Shown here one piece after another: positions 1-13,534 of a stretch of 64,000 nucleotides of DNA; position 1 is the stretch's first letter, and the number at the start of each line of letters is the position of its first letter. Source of the stretch: Catonia carolina (Eukaryota; Arthropoda; Insecta; Hemiptera; Achilidae); NCBI GenBank assembly GCA_035578175.1, contig JAQMRL010000001.1, positions 239,459,038 through 239,523,037 of the forward strand, written 5' to 3'. The notes under the pieces were generated by a model. That model worked only from the letters and a program-made list of their open reading frames with translations, was not told the DNA's origin and ran no database searches. Both the position numbers and the translations under genes were made by a program.

Positions 1-955
1 GCATTCTACAATAATACGGTCATAGACTTATTTGTAAGAAAATACTGAATTCAAGTTTCACAAACACGAAATAAATTTATTTTGTCATTACACTGGATCA
101 TGTAACATAATAAAATGTTTATGTTAAATATTACTGTTTACTTAAGCTAGAGTGTACAATTTTTACACCACTTAATAACCAGATCTAAAATAAATGCATC
201 GTTAAATTTCCAGTTTGTATTTTATAAATTGCTTTAAGTACTAGTCGGTAAGATTTTAAAATATGTAAAAGTCTTATGGGATTATGATTGCTTTAATTGA
301 GGTAGTACATGATATGGTCTTTTGAACAAGCAACCATGTCTGTTAATACTTAGCCGTGAAGTAACGCCGGAAGTTGTTTAGACTAGAAGTCTTACAGCTC
401 TAAGGATTGTAGTGCAATCTTCAAACAGCTACTCCTTAAGTTTATAATATGAATACAAATAATATTATTCTCAGAAAATATCAGCAGTAAATATCTAATA
501 AACTCTTATATTTGTGCATAACACTTTAAATAAAAGTACTTAGAAGTGGCAGGGATAACTTACTATCAGTCAACCTGATTCAAAGACTACTATATCCGTT
601 AATAAAACTTTATAACCAAATGAAATCCATAAAAAATAAATTATAATTTTTATCCTTTAAATCTTTGAATTAAACAGATAGTTTTAGTTGTTCTTTCAAA
701 GGAAAGTTAAAAAAAATACCTTAAATGTGTTAAACCGCAACGAATATTTTTTTATGTTATTGCTTGTATTGATTCCTTCATAAAATCTGTTTAAGAGAAA
801 TATAAATTAGCCTAAAGGAAACTTGTTTCATTGATCACAGTAATAAATATTTAAATTTAATTTATTCAAAAAGATTTTTAGAAATATTTCTAAGTTCGAC
901 AAACTAATATTTTTTTCTTAAAGGGAACCGAAAAATTTGTTTGGAATATGATACC
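1..955. other. AT-rich non-coding stretch
   Basis: All frames are broken by frequent stop codons and no splice-bounded exon or repeat family of this window is visible. A slightly more complex patch lies at about 340-430 but I cannot assign it. Confidence 0.6.
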
Positions 956-1075
956 TTACAGCCTATTTTTTTTTTTTTTTTTTTTTTAACGTTAATTTTA
1001 TTTAGAAACTATACAGTACAGTATAACCATCCAAAAGCTTAACTAAATTTTGAAAAAAAATTTACAGCCTATTTT
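956..1075 (-). mobile_element. Short poly(A) retro-insertion with target-site duplication
   Basis: The 14-mer TTACAGCCTATTTT occurs at 956-969 and again at 1062-1075. Between the two lies a run of T (about 966-987) followed by about 75 bp of unique sequence. Read on the minus strand the insert ends in AATAAA (complement of 997-1002), a short spacer and poly(A). That is the layout of a 5'-truncated insertion made by target-primed reverse transcription. The source transcript is not identified; it could be a LINE 3' end or a cellular mRNA 3' end. Confidence 0.75.
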
Positions 1076-2875
1076 AAAAAATAAATAAAAACTCTCATCT
1101 CTACATGAATACAACTTTCATTTATTTGACTTATAGGTGGCTCTTAATTGAAATCCTTCTCACAGATTCCCAAATTAGAAACTAATAAATCTTTATCAAA
1201 AATTCATTTAATTATAACAAAATTGAGCAAAACGGTTAAAATATTTTAAGAAATTAAAAGATACACAATTAGCTATCAAGTTAACATCAAGCCGTCTGTA
1301 CAAAGGTATGCTAGAAAACTAATCAGTTAAAGTTTACAACTTGTCTTTCAACTTTCACTGTAATTAAACTAGTTAGTTTAGTTACGAATGTTAAAGTTAC
1401 TATTATAATAAAAGTTATGGTATTTGTAGCCGTGAATAAATGTTATTAAGAATATGGTTTAAGTTTTCATAAACTTACATGTATCAAATGTACAGAATAC
1501 AGTTAATAATATTCAAGAGCATGTCACGATAACCAATTAATAAAGTATAAACAACATTGAAGAATATCTGTCAAAGCAATATTGTTTTATATAAATTATT
1601 TTGTTATTTCTGTTTGAATTAATATTAAATTAAATTACACAAGAAGCTTATTTTAAAAACTTGCAAATTATTTTAACTTTAAATCTTTCTTTCGAACAAC
1701 ACAACTACCATTATAATTAAACTAATTAAAACAAAATACATGAAATATTTGAAAGAAAGAAAGTCCAACGGTACGTCTCTCCACACAACTTAGGAAATAA
1801 AAATACAAATTGTACAGATAAATGTGTATCATACCAAATGTATTTTGTTCAATTTTTTTCTCAAATGTACGCTAATTAATATTCTTTTTGTGGGTAACAT
1901 TTTTTACGTTAGTTTTTAATTAAGTAGTGAGTTATAACTTAATACAAGAAATTTTCCTTTCTGTGTTCAATTTAAATTATCCATAGGGATGTATTTATTA
2001 ACAAAATTTCTCTACGTATTTTCATGTCTTTTGTATTTTTAAGTATTTTGTTAAACTTTCTGATGGTTATACTGCTTTAAATAGTTTAAAAATTAAGAAT
2101 AAAAGTCAAAAAACGTTAATACAACAATAATTATATAAAATAGAAAAACGATTTGAAAGTAAGGCCATATCAGGTATAAGCTGAAAAAATTCAGGAATGA
2201 TCTGTTTTACCTTACACATAAACTTCAAATTCATAATCTAAATTACATTAAAAATTTGAGACTAATTTTATTTAGCAAAAAAAAAAACATATGAGATAGA
2301 TAGCCTAATACTTTTACAAACAATCGGTACGAAAAAATCGATGAAACTTCAAATGTTGTGAACTAAAATTTAAGAAATATTTTTTCCACCTCTACTAAAT
2401 AACACGTAGGCTACCCAATACAATAAACGTTACGTAGAACCGAAAGTAGAGCTTCAGAACGTCGCCATTACTGGCACATAATTCAATGAAAACTAATTTC
2501 AGAAAACCAGTAATATACTCGTATGGTATAATATGTTTAAGGTATATTATTGGCAAAGCGGAAAATTAAAAGTTTAATAAGTTGAAATCTAATTAAGATA
2601 AAACTAAAATAAATCTGACAAAGATAATGTCATTTATTTTCCTGTTAAATATACCAAAACACAAGGTTTTTCACATTTCAGTAAGTATAAAAAAGTTACA
2701 CAAACGCAGTGTGTGAAAACGTCAAAAAACCATCCATTGTAACAATAAAATGCGAAAACGATGTATAAACATAAATAACTTTCATAGATTTGAAAATCGA
2801 ACACATATTAGTGTTAGAAAACAAAATTTTACGTACGATAAGGCAAGGCCTCTAACAACTATGTGTTGTTGTATA
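1076..2875. other. AT-rich non-coding stretch
   Basis: No open frame of useful length and no recognised element. The stretch is dominated by short A and T runs. Confidence 0.6.
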
Positions 2876-3030
2876 TGCATGCCGGGCCCTCCTAAAAGGA
2901 TCTACTTTGCACCTTGCAAATGACACCTTCAATTTATTCACTACAGAGCCTAGCTGTATAATGAAATTCATTACTTTCAGAGGAGATAACTCTGACTAGT
3001 GTCTTTTACAACTCTACCTCTTCTGTTGAA
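2876..3030 (-). repeat. Family A repeat, copy 1 (truncated)
   Basis: Matches the other family A copies from the segment before GTAATGAATTTCATTATA through the TTATCTCCTCTGA block to the AACAGAAG block. It keeps about 155 bp of the roughly 390-bp unit, with both ends lost. The reading-strand ATG of the short ORF seen in other copies is present but the downstream part is gone. Confidence 0.8.
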
Positions 3031-3040
3031 AAAAAGTTAA

Positions 3041-3076
3041 TCTATCGTTAGTCTATCGTTAGACGTTAGTCTATCT
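3041..3076. repeat. Micro-tandem of an 11-bp unit
   Basis: The unit GTCTATCGTTA is repeated imperfectly about three times, directly beside the broken end of family A copy 1. It probably arose by slippage at the insertion junction. Confidence 0.6.
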
Positions 3077-5224
3077 TAAGAATTGGAAACATAACACAAA
3101 CTAATAAATTGTTAAAATTATATTAACAGACATTAAATGAAATTAATAAAATGTTACAAAAGATTTTTGAAATATATAATCTACAGAAACTTTAGGGTGA
3201 CTAAAAATTATACAAAACAGGTAAATACAATAAACTCTACTACAATAATAAACCAGTCGTAATCAAAGAACTTAACAATGAAATAACACCACTGCGAAAA
3301 TAAGGAATTATATTTGATTTCTCTTTTCCCCCGACCTGTCACTTTATGTATTGTTTAATATTGATCAAACCTAACATCATAACGAACTATAAAACAGATT
3401 TATGGATCCAAGAGTATACTTTAAAAAGCGCTGTTCATTCTTATAATTTTTTTTAAAACCCTCCAAAACACAAAATCAAACAAAATAAATGAAGGTGGTT
3501 AAGTCAATTGGGAAGAATGACACCAGAAAGAATTCCAGTAGCTACTCTCAATTTATAAGCCCACATGTAGGAGGTGAGGAAGAAATGGGTTTTGGAACAG
3601 GTTCTGGAAACCTTATCCTTGAAATGAAGAAAAGAAATTTTTTAAAACCATTCAGGTTTGAACAAGTACACAGTATGCAGAAATACCACGTGTTCTGAAC
3701 AATTTAAATACAAAAATATACTTTTCGAACATTTCATTTAAGATTCTAACCCCAGTTAAAATTCATACATCCGGTTAAAGATGAGTTGCTATGATAAAAT
3801 TTCTGGTGATAAAACAAAATTAAAGTAGAAAAATTACAGGTCTATCTTAAATTAAGTGTAAGTACACGGCCTACATAAAAAAAAATAGAACAAAACTGTT
3901 TAAACAGACTCATTAATGCATTCAAGATAGTCTGATTGCACAGTATTGTATTGTATTAGTAAAAGCATGTCATTATGAACTACTGTTTAAAAATTAAAGA
4001 GAAGTGTATCTTAAGTTGTACACGCACACTCTGACATCTACACATTATTAAACTTTACATTCCATTTATGACGGATAGACTATAAAAGAGGTTTAATTAG
4101 TTAATTTTTATCATTTTTAATTGGGTTCAATTAAACCATCGTTCTTAAGTGTAAGCCTGTAAGTATTTCAACCAATCGGGTACAGTATGGTGAAAGAAAC
4201 AGGCATATTACTACGCAGTTAATAATTTTCATAACTAATTATTATCGTTAGAAAGTAACAATCTCTTGATTCAGCCTTTACTCTTGACTAAAATACCAGG
4301 CAAAATTGACCTGCAAAATATTTTTTATCGTTTTTCTACATATTTCTTACTCAATAAATTCCAAAATTGAATTTTTTTGAAATCAGTAACACATTTTGTA
4401 TTGTTACATTAATAGAACGATTAGATTTTTATTTAAATATTAATATATTTTAATCACACTTCCTTTCCTTTGTGTACATTTGTTAAAACATGTTAATCTG
4501 AAAAATTCATTAATTTACATTTTTCATACTAGAAACAGCAGTTTATTGAATTTTAAAGTCAACACAAAAAAATTACTATGTATAATTAAACTTTATTTAA
4601 ACTGAAACGGGGTTTAAGCATTCGTTTAACTTGATATCTTAGAAAGTCAAGAAAGAAAACAAATTAGGATCTTTTAAATGAATAACCTATTTTGCTTGTT
4701 TTAATTTTGTTTCAATACAGATCAAATTATTCTTCATGAACTGACACAACTAATTTGGATGAGTGCTCTATAAATGATAAGAAAGAGATAAGCTGTCCCT
4801 CCACCACGGACCAATGTCTGTTAGGTTTAAACGAAAGGGGAACCATACGGAATGCGGGAAGATTGGTTAACAAAGAGGTCATGACCCCCACTCGTTGCTG
4901 TCATTCCTCATGATAAGTAAATGACAAAAAACTCTCAAATTTTTGAATAAAATTCTGCTGAAATGATATTAGTCATTGACGATTTGGTTACTTTCGCCTT
5001 TAATTAGGTGATACAGCTTAATTAATTTAGAAAATAAACCTTTCAACAGTACTAAAGCTATGTACATATTATATAGGTTGATCAAAGGAAAGATTTCAAA
5101 AATTTATATTTGTGTTATATTTAAGCACCGAAAACGTATTCTAATAAGTTCTAACCGATAATTTTTCGCTTAAAATCATTTCAGATAGGGCTGAACTTCT
5201 CTTTTAATAAAACGACTATACTAT
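3077..5224. other. Non-coding, with two unassigned complex islands
   Basis: A 69-codon open frame at 3489-3698 (+) begins MKVVKSIGKNDTRKN and has no recognisable domain; its length is unremarkable for this composition. A higher-GC island at about 4790-4915 has no long open frame. Neither shows convincing splice sites, so neither is called a gene. Confidence 0.5.
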
Positions 5225-5604
5225 TTTTCAAAGTTGATGAGCTCTGAACGTACGCATTGACCCCCTACCCACTGCATAGGTAACCAGTGACTAGCCAGCA
5301 ACGTTGCCAATAGTTGCTCTTGTAGCTCTGTTATATATTTCGACAGCCATTTTCTTGTCTATCAAAAACAATTATAACAATAAACGTACAACCAGCTGAT
5401 TATATTATAATGTGTTCCGTGTTAATGCGCTCTATAATCGATGTGTTCAGTACAAAATACAAGACACGAGTGAACTATTGCGGCTCTTATACGCATGCCC
5501 GCGTAATGTTTTATAGGCCGATAGATTCGTAAAATCTGACAACGCTGGCAAACGTTCTGATTGCTGTAAACGCGTGGAACAGCAGAGCTCATCAACGGTG
5601 AAAA
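5225..5604. mobile_element. 380-bp inverted-repeat element (MITE-like), copy 1
   Basis: The ends carry inverted repeats of about 22 bp: TTTTCA then GTTGATGAGCTCTG on the left, and the complement CAGAGCTCATCAAC then TGAAAA on the right, with two differing bases between the blocks. A second copy lies inverted at 39400-39756, so this is an interspersed family. There is no transposase; apparent open frames inside (for example 5422-5688, minus) are not conserved between the copies. Superfamily is undetermined because I could not define a clean target-site duplication. Confidence 0.75.
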
Positions 5605-7034
5605 CATTATAAGTGCAATTACTATGAGGTAATAAGTAAGGTTTACATGAATAATATCCAAACAAATAGACTTCACACATACCTTCAAACTATTAAAACT
5701 AATTTACAACTTACATAATTTTCTCTATACTAATACAAACATATTTTGAGTCAATTAAAGTATAAGCTTGACTGGAGAAGTAACTAAAAAACGGAGGACT
5801 TCAATAATAATAATCATGGCGTTTTATGTTTCACTGGTATTAAAGATTGAATCAATTAGCAACAATTTTTCCTAAATTGTTCACCCATACTTTGAAGTCA
5901 TTATCTGGTTATTAAGGATAAACAATCGTAGAATATTGAAGTGGGAGGAATATATAAATACAAATCAGACACAAATAAAATATTACATGTAACGAATACG
6001 TCGGAATAAACGATAGTAGTAATTCTTTTTAAATAATTTAAATGATTTGTTTTATCAATATATTATAAGTAAAATATTTAAAAAATTAAATTTTTTTAAC
6101 ATTCCACTATAAATAGAATCAATAAGAGAAAAAAAATTAATGTTTTATTTATAGAATATCTAAATCTATATTACTTTAAAAGAACTTTTTATTTAAGTAC
6201 AGAAATGAATGGAACTTAAGATCAATATTATTTCATTCACTAGTAAAAGTACTAAAAGAAAAATTTAATAAGATTAAATACAAAAACAACTCTTCATGAA
6301 TGTGGTCGGCAGATCTATAGAGAATGTATATTTAGAAATTACTTGTTCGTACTTGATGGAACAACCGAAGGATGGAGTTAAGAAGTTCAAGGACGCAAGA
6401 ACCACTTTCCCGGTTGCTAACCTGTCCCATTTGGTTCAGCACATAAGAGTACGAATAGACAAGAATAGTAGTAGGCCTATACAAGACAAGACTGACTAAA
6501 GTAGTCATTGCACCCACCTTAACAATAGAAAAGAATGGAGTTTATCTAAAAAATAATAATGACATTCACAAGACAGCTACAGCATCTTTAAAATATAGAA
6601 AACAAGACGTAAAATTATTTCTACTTTTTATGACACCAATAAAAAAATATACCTAAAACAAATTTGTTATCAATTGAAAAAAAAATCCAGCAGTCTTTAA
6701 TTTGCACTTTTAGTGCTAAAAAAAATACAAGATATATTAAAATTTTTATTTCATGAGACAGAATAACCATGTTGCGTTCCCAGAAAGTACAATAAACTAA
6801 AAATAGAAGTCATTTTTAAATCTACAAATACATAACATTTCATAATGCAGAAAACCAAAACCGTACATCCGCTATTATGAGAAAGAACAAATAAAGTACA
6901 ATAATAAGCATATTTCCTTTAACACATTAAACGTCCTTTTAGAATTGAGAGCTCCCATGCAACGAAGTATTTTTAAGAAGAACTTTAAAGTAATTTACCA
7001 GGGTTCATATAAATAACAGATACTACAAAAATCA
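5605..7034. other. Non-coding with one complex island
   Basis: The island at about 6290-6520 has open frames on both strands (67 codons plus, 61 codons minus). On the minus strand an AG precedes a short frame VSNRESGSCVLELLNSIL that ends in a stop. No domain is recognised. Confidence 0.5.
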
Positions 7035-7330
7035 ATGTAACGACCAATTTGGGCATACGGATACCAGATATTTGTAACAGAAAAACTAATTCTGGCCTTC
7101 CAATCAAAATTACTGAGAATCGCAACTAGAGATCCGTTTTATGTTTCAAATACAACATTGCATCATGATCTGAAGATATCACTTGTAAAGTACTTACCCA
7201 AAAACATAATTTCGACTATTTGAAAATTCATAGACACCCAAATGAACGAATCCAGGGAATACTTCAATGAAAGCCTCTTTTAACATCACGTTAAGCAAAA
7301 GTGATAATGTCTTAAGGTTGTGCTAGAATA
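7035..7330 (+). mobile_element. Jockey-type LINE fragment, 3' end of ORF2
   Basis: The frame reads RPIWAYGYQIF then QSKLLRIATRDPFYVSNTTL followed by HHDLKISLVK. This is the conserved region after the reverse transcriptase in jockey-clade ORF2, where families carry RPIWTYG and an FQSK-LR--APWYV-N-TLH-DL-IPTVK motif. The fragment starts abruptly, stops soon after LPKNIIST and then continues in shifted frames. It lacks all catalytic motifs and is dead. Confidence 0.8.
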
Positions 7331-8911
7331 CAATATCAGATATAATATTAAAGACAAATATAGCAGTTTTTTCACAGCTTGATAAAAGAAGGGGTTCCTT
7401 AAATGTTACGGATATATATTTTTCAAACAAAGAACTAAACAAACCATCATTTTTAAAATTTTTTAAAAGTGCGAGTAGGCCTACATTGAGAAACATTACG
7501 TCAATAAAAATAAGAATGACTTTAATAAACTGCCTTTGAAATAAATTTTCCTAAATGAAGGTGATTTACAGTATAAAAATTTGGGTTTAGCTTAAACCGC
7601 TTTTAAATAAATACACATACATTTAAAATAAAATATAATAAGATACTAAATTTTCAATTAAAAACTGTTACAAAAAATAAAATAGATTCAATAAAATTCT
7701 TAATAACAGAAAAAATTAAAGTCAGCAACTAATTGTTATGTGGTAATACCTTTTCGTTTAACAATTAATTATAAATTAAAAATATTTACACAAAAAGGAA
7801 ATAATTTCCATTACTTAAAATTTTTAGCTTTTATTTGAATCATAATAGCAAACAATAGGTAAAATAATATTATAATTTGCAACCACTGCATTTATAAAAG
7901 CATAAAGAATAACTACGTGGGAATTAAAAATATTATTCTCTTCCTATATAGCCTAAAAATGAGTAAAACTACTAATTATTTAGTTAAATCTAATTTTCTA
8001 ATAATACATAATAATAAAAAAAAATTATTTATATGAATCTTGTGAGAGTTTCGTTTAAGAAAGTAGCTTAGAAACATAACTTAGTAAGTTTATGCGTGTG
8101 GCTTTAAGTAAATCCCACGGTTACTTATGGTATTCAGTTGTATAAGAAGATATTTCTGTAAACATAAATTGTGAGGTTAAGAAGAAATGACCAGTTATAA
8201 GTAGCTATTTAGCTTCCTGTCTAGTTATAAAAATAATAATAAAGTTTTAAACTATAATAGAATTAACAATTCTACCGCGCTTCATATAATTTCCTCAACA
8301 ATTATTAACTAAGCATTATTTAAGTTTGTCTTTAAGTTAACATATAAAAATGTAATTATAATTATGCAAAACTAATAATTACAAACAAAGTAGCTACTGG
8401 TGTTTTACAATAAACTGCAATAAGAAATTAAGAGGAAGGAATAATAAAAATTATGCTAATTCTGAATAAATAAATGTCAAAGCCTTCACTGACTTACAGG
8501 GCAACTAACTTATCTAACTTTCTGATCACGAAAACAAGCTGAAATTTAGCGTATTGTTTCTTAAGGGTTGAACAGAAAAACTAAAGTATCTGCATTTTGA
8601 TTGTTTGAGGAGAAGGCGTAATAAAGAGAAAACTACCTTAAATGAATATTTACTTTTTGTATCTTCTCGAAGGGCTACAAATTTAAAAATCAACATTTGT
8701 TTCCTGTAAAGATACTCAAATAACGTTAAGTGTATCATAAACCCAGAAAAAGCGTAAGTTACTTTAATTAAATTGAGATAAACTATATAGTTCGAATTTA
8801 ATGTTACTTCCTAATGTTGTAATTATTTATGAAAGGCAAGAACGGTAGAATATCACAATCTACCATAAAAAATGGAAAGATTTTAAAATGTACTATTATT
8901 ATCTAACATTT
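7331..8911. other. AT-rich non-coding stretch
   Basis: Dominated by A/T runs. A 70-codon minus frame at 8526-8738 has no domain and biased low-complexity composition. Confidence 0.6.
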
Positions 8912-9300
8912 GCCCATAAGAGGAAGGTGGGATGTTAAATTATTTACACTCGATCTGCTTGTTCCAGGGCTACAAAAAATAGTTCTGTTTCTTATCACAT
9001 GTTCTGGCGATATTCTTCTAAAGCATCTAAAAACAGAAAAGATAAAGCTGTAAAAGACACTAATTAGAGTTATCTCCTCTGAGAGTAATGAATTTCATCA
9101 TTATACAGCCTGTGGTGAATGAAGTGAAGGTATCATTTGTAGAGTTGAAAGTAGATGGTTTTCAAAGAGCCTGGCATGCTGATAACTATACTCTTTCAAC
9201 TCATTGAGAAAAGCATGGTAAACTAACTCACTCCTCGTTTTACTTAGTAAAGCCTCAACAGGTTCAAACCAGGCTTTCGGCTGATGATCTTAACAACATA
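8912..9300 (+). repeat. Family A repeat, copy 2 (near full length)
   Basis: Runs from the CCCATAA-type 5' end through the TTATCTCCTCTGA block, the GTAATGAATTTCAT block and TTTACTTAGTAAAGCCTC to the GGCTGATGATCTTAACAACA 3' end. It has a small deletion after the ATG that removes part of the shared short ORF. Confidence 0.85.
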
Positions 9301-11230
9301 TCTATACCCCAACGAACTAAAGACTGTAGACGAGATCTAGCCAATAACAGACAAGGTCGGGTTTGAGGTTGCCCCTTCGCTAAGTCACATTCTGTTCCAC
9401 CGAACTCCAACAGACTTTTTGTTAGGCTGTTATTCACAGCCGGATCATAAAATGGCAACGCAGGATACGATTAACGAAAGTCAATTGACTCTGAGCTGTG
9501 GGATCTAGGTCACTATGCTCCGCCTTCATCTGCAGTCTCCAGTTCGTTAAAGTATAACATGTTAGTTATACTTTTTTATGCGCCAAAATGTATTTTTAAT
9601 AATTTATGATTTCACTACAGACAAAATAACTTGTCTATTTAACAAACTAACATAAGAACAGAACTTTTACACTTGAACACAATACAATATCTGAATAAAA
9701 AAAGTTTGTAAGTTTAGAAGAAAGTATGACAATTTTCAAATAAAAAAAATCTAACGAAGAAAAGTCATAAACGACAAACAGTACGAACAAATTAAAATAA
9801 CCTGAATCACAGATATGTGTAATAGTCTAATCATTTTATCTTCTGTTCATTACCGGCAATTGTACAACCTTTATTATCCTACTCGTTTACTGGTTTTGTC
9901 TTCATGGCTGGATGTTAGTTAGTTCCCATTATTACCCATTATAACTTAGTTGTCATCATAGTTGAATGTTTCCTAGACTCTTAACCAAACGGCAGGTAAC
10001 TGTTTACAAGCTAACTGGTGAGGAGACCACTGGCTCGAAATAATTTAATATTACTTTTAAATTTTACAAATTGTTTAATTTAATAGTAGGTTATACATTT
10101 ATTAAATAAATTTATTCAGAAAACAAACCCATGTACAATTTTATTTGATATCAATAATAAAATGTAATAAAAAACTCTAAAATATGAAATGAAAACTAAG
10201 AAAGAAAACGTAATTACAATTTCCTACATGTCAAAATATAAAATATAAATATACAAAACAAACAGGGTTATTTTAGAAGTTAATAACAAATTATTTACTA
10301 ATCTGAAATTTACCAAACACGAATTTTAACGAAACAAAACTATTAAAATATAATTTAACGGAAGATAATAAAACTTTTAACTTTTGATGTAAAGAAAGTT
10401 ACATGAAAATAAAGAAAGCACAAGTTAGTTATTGTAGTACTAACAGAAAACACTTTACAATAAATGCATGTATTTGAAATATTGGAGAGAAAACTTCACA
10501 GTAAATACTAATGAATGGATTTAAATAGTGAGGCTGAGCATGAAGTTTTTAAAATGTTCTAATATTAATTTAATTAACTATCATATATATTTATACATTC
10601 TAATGACTTAACCTAAATTATTTTATTCATATTTAATACTACAAGCATTTTAATTGCGGTAGTAATATAATTTTGTTCAGAAATGTAAGTAAAAGAAAGT
10701 TGATTCACCTGGTTATATATCTCAGAACTGCAAATGAGCCAATTGTTTATTTTTATTCATAATTTAAATCAGTGAAATGAAAAATTATTGTCAACGTACA
10801 AAATTTATTTTTGATGTTTTTTATTGTTGTAATTAAGGAAATAATTTTTTTGAAATCTGTTACCTCAGTGGCATAATGATTACCGTATAATACTAGAAAA
10901 CGGAAGGTCTTGGGTTTGTATTGGATTCGGAAGGCTAGGATTAGGATATTTTGATATGCGTAAAGTTTAACCGTATTTTTGAAATAGATATTACGCAGGA
11001 CAAAATAATGGGTAAACGTGGTTCAGGTCGAAGAAAAATGTTGTGGCTAAAGAATCTATGTAAATGGTCAGGTGTAGAGATGTTAACTCGTTTTACATAC
11101 AATACATATTACATATCATTCATATAAGAAAACCATCTGATTTTATTTTAAAAGTCGAACATCTGACTTTTTCGAAAGCACAAAAATAACATTTAAGCTT
11201 TTGAAAACCTTGATCTGATCAGTAGAAAGA
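9301..11230. other. Non-coding flank
   Basis: The first 250 bp after family A copy 2 are less AT-rich, with a short minus frame at 9264-9458, but match nothing else here. The remainder is AT-rich and holds one weak tRNA-like patch, listed separately. Confidence 0.5.
10858..10935 (+). repeat. Degenerate tRNA-like patch, possible SINE head
   Basis: CTCAGTGGCATAATGATTAC resembles a pol III A box region, and a B-box-like GGTCTTGGGTTTG follows about 30 bp later. Stems do not fold well. Likely an old tRNA-derived SINE head. Confidence 0.35.
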
Positions 11231-11357
11231 AAGTTAGGGCAGTAGACGATAGTTCCCAAGGGAAGAGGGATTCCAAGAGCCCGCAGAAAAGAAGTAGGGC
11301 AGTAGACGATAGTTTCCAAGGAAAGAGGGATTCCAAGAGCCCGCAGAAAAGAAGTAG
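11231..11357. repeat. 60-bp tandem duplication, about 2.1 copies
   Basis: The unit containing GGGCAGTAGACGATAGTT and GGGATTCCAAGAGCCCGCAG repeats with a period of exactly 60 bp at 11231-11290 and 11291-11350, with a partial third start. The copies differ at only a few positions, so the duplication is recent compared with its surroundings. The unit is more GC-rich than its flanks. Confidence 0.9.
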
Positions 11358-12049
11358 CCTACAATTTTTAATTATTAAAACTATTTACTTTCAAAAATTT
11401 TATCATTAATTATATGCTAAAGAAAACATGCAGATATGTAGCCTACTATAACATTATAACCTGTGAAATACTTCATGAAACTATAAGAAAAAGTTGGTAC
11501 TGAATGGAACTAAATAAAATACTTGATGAACTAAAAAAAACTTAATGAAACTAACTATTAAAACGATACAAATTTATTCTGAGTCATATAAAGAAATACA
11601 TACATTACACTGTACATTAACCTTTGAATGCTTCTTGCATACATGTCTATAGCAAGCATGACGATACTGAAATTGTTTGCCTGTCTGTCTAACAAAAACT
11701 AACAAACTGCATAACAAAACTTTCTTGTACTATCATTATTTATTATATAATGTTACTCTTAAAATATTACATGAAAACAATAGGATTTACCTTAATTAAT
11801 AAAGTTTTTTTTTAATTTTTTTACCACTAAAAATGCAAACAGCAGTATTATCAATTCTCAAGGGGGCTTCAGGTGCCCGACTGTAACATTTAGATCCCTC
11901 ACGTGTAAAAATATGTATTTATTGCAAATTGTTCCAGTGTTAATTGCAAAATATACTCATAACTGACACTTAGGTACTTTCAATGACGAGAATGCAAAAA
12001 AATTACTTCAAAAATACTAAGAAAAATAAACGTAACGGGCAATTGAAAT
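11358..12049. other. AT-rich non-coding stretch
   Basis: Around 11465-11560 a motif like ACTTNATGAAACTA occurs three times irregularly. No gene is seen. Confidence 0.55.
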
Positions 12050-12190
12050 CCCTCCCCCTGTGAATGCTAGGGTTAAAACCTACTCCAGAAACTGGGTAAT
12101 CTATAGATAAAATTTGATTTAAATCGGTTGAACAGTTTAGTAATGCATAAGGGACAAAAAAACATTCATTTTTATACATATATGACAATT
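12050..12190 (+). mobile_element. Possible LINE 3' tail
   Basis: The segment with GATTTAAATCGGTTGAACAG followed by a run of short A blocks resembles the 3' end shared by many arthropod RTE-like LINEs, which carry an AAATCGGTTCAG-type motif. No coding part is attached. Assignment is from recall of that motif only. Confidence 0.35.
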
Positions 12191-13534
12191 CTGTATTTTT
12201 ATATTAGTCTGGTATTAAAGAATTTGATTTTTAAAAATAAACTTATAAATTTATCAACCAGGTACGGGAATCTAAAATATACATTTCAATACAGTAAACG
12301 ATAGAGCAAGCGAAGCTCCGTTGGAGTTATAATACGGTCAGAGGGTGGAGCCCTCTTGTCCCTAATAACACCATAAATTACAGTACTTAAAGTTTCTACT
12401 CTAAGTAGGTACTATCTATCTTACAGCTGACAAAATGGTTTGAGAAACGAAATAAAAGAAAGTTAAGAAACAATAAAATCGAATTTAACCTCCTGTGAAG
12501 TGATAACCAGTATGACTAAATAAGATAGATGTGTTACTTTTTATAAGCAAAGTGAAACAAGTGTATATCAAAATTGAATGATTTATTGAAAACGTAATAG
12601 GCCTGATCCTTTCACCCTTCACTTATGTAGATGCCTTTTGACTTACTTTACATTTTATGATAATTTAATTTTCTTTTTAATTACATTATCATATAGGGTT
12701 TCGATAAATTTTTATTTAGGAATTTTATTCGTAAAATCATGAACATTATAATTCATTACATTTTTCATAATAATTTTTTCAACAGGAAACCTACTTCTGT
12801 ATTAAATCTATTCATGAAAAATATCAAAAAAGGAAATAGTTTGAAAGCTGTATTTTTTATAACTTTCTAATTTTGTATTGTACAAGGAAAATATGAAATT
12901 AGTTGTAACTAAAATATCATTAAAATATTAAACAGTAAATTTTACACTTCCGAACAGCATTTTAACAATGTTTAACAAGAAATGAGTTGTAACCTAGTTT
13001 ATTAGTAGACTATTATTCAGAACTTTCTGTTAGAACAACAATATATTTTTGTAACTTATTTAATTTAATTTTGCAACTACAATTATTATAAACAGGAAAT
13101 ATTACGATGTATATAAAAAATTACTAATTACAAATTTCCCTACATACGTACCCAATAAAATATTACACCATGACTTACGCGCCTTTTGACGTCAATGACA
13201 CATTTCTGACATAGTACCGTAAATTCAAAGATAGTCTTAACTTGATTCATAATAACCCCTCACCACGCAATATTATATATAATATATTCTCCCAATTAAT
13301 TAGAAATCCCACAAAGCTGACAGAAACGCTGATGGTGTAGTGACATGATAAAATAATATTAGCATTTAAAAAAACTGGTGTGAAACATTCACGCAACTTC
13401 TCTTGCCAATGCACATAACGAACAATATAACCAAACATTAGAATAAACAAAAAACTAACTTTAAAAAACAACCTTATTTTAATCATGAATGAATAATGCA
13501 AAATGAAAACCAACCTTAATTTGGCTTAATAATA
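12191..13534. other. AT-rich non-coding stretch
   Basis: An 88-codon minus frame at 13247-13513 is hydrophobic and has no recognised domain. Nothing else supports a gene. Confidence 0.55.

Noticed and set aside
5422..5688. 88-codon minus open frame as a gene
   Set aside because: It lies within the MITE-like element and is not kept in the second copy.
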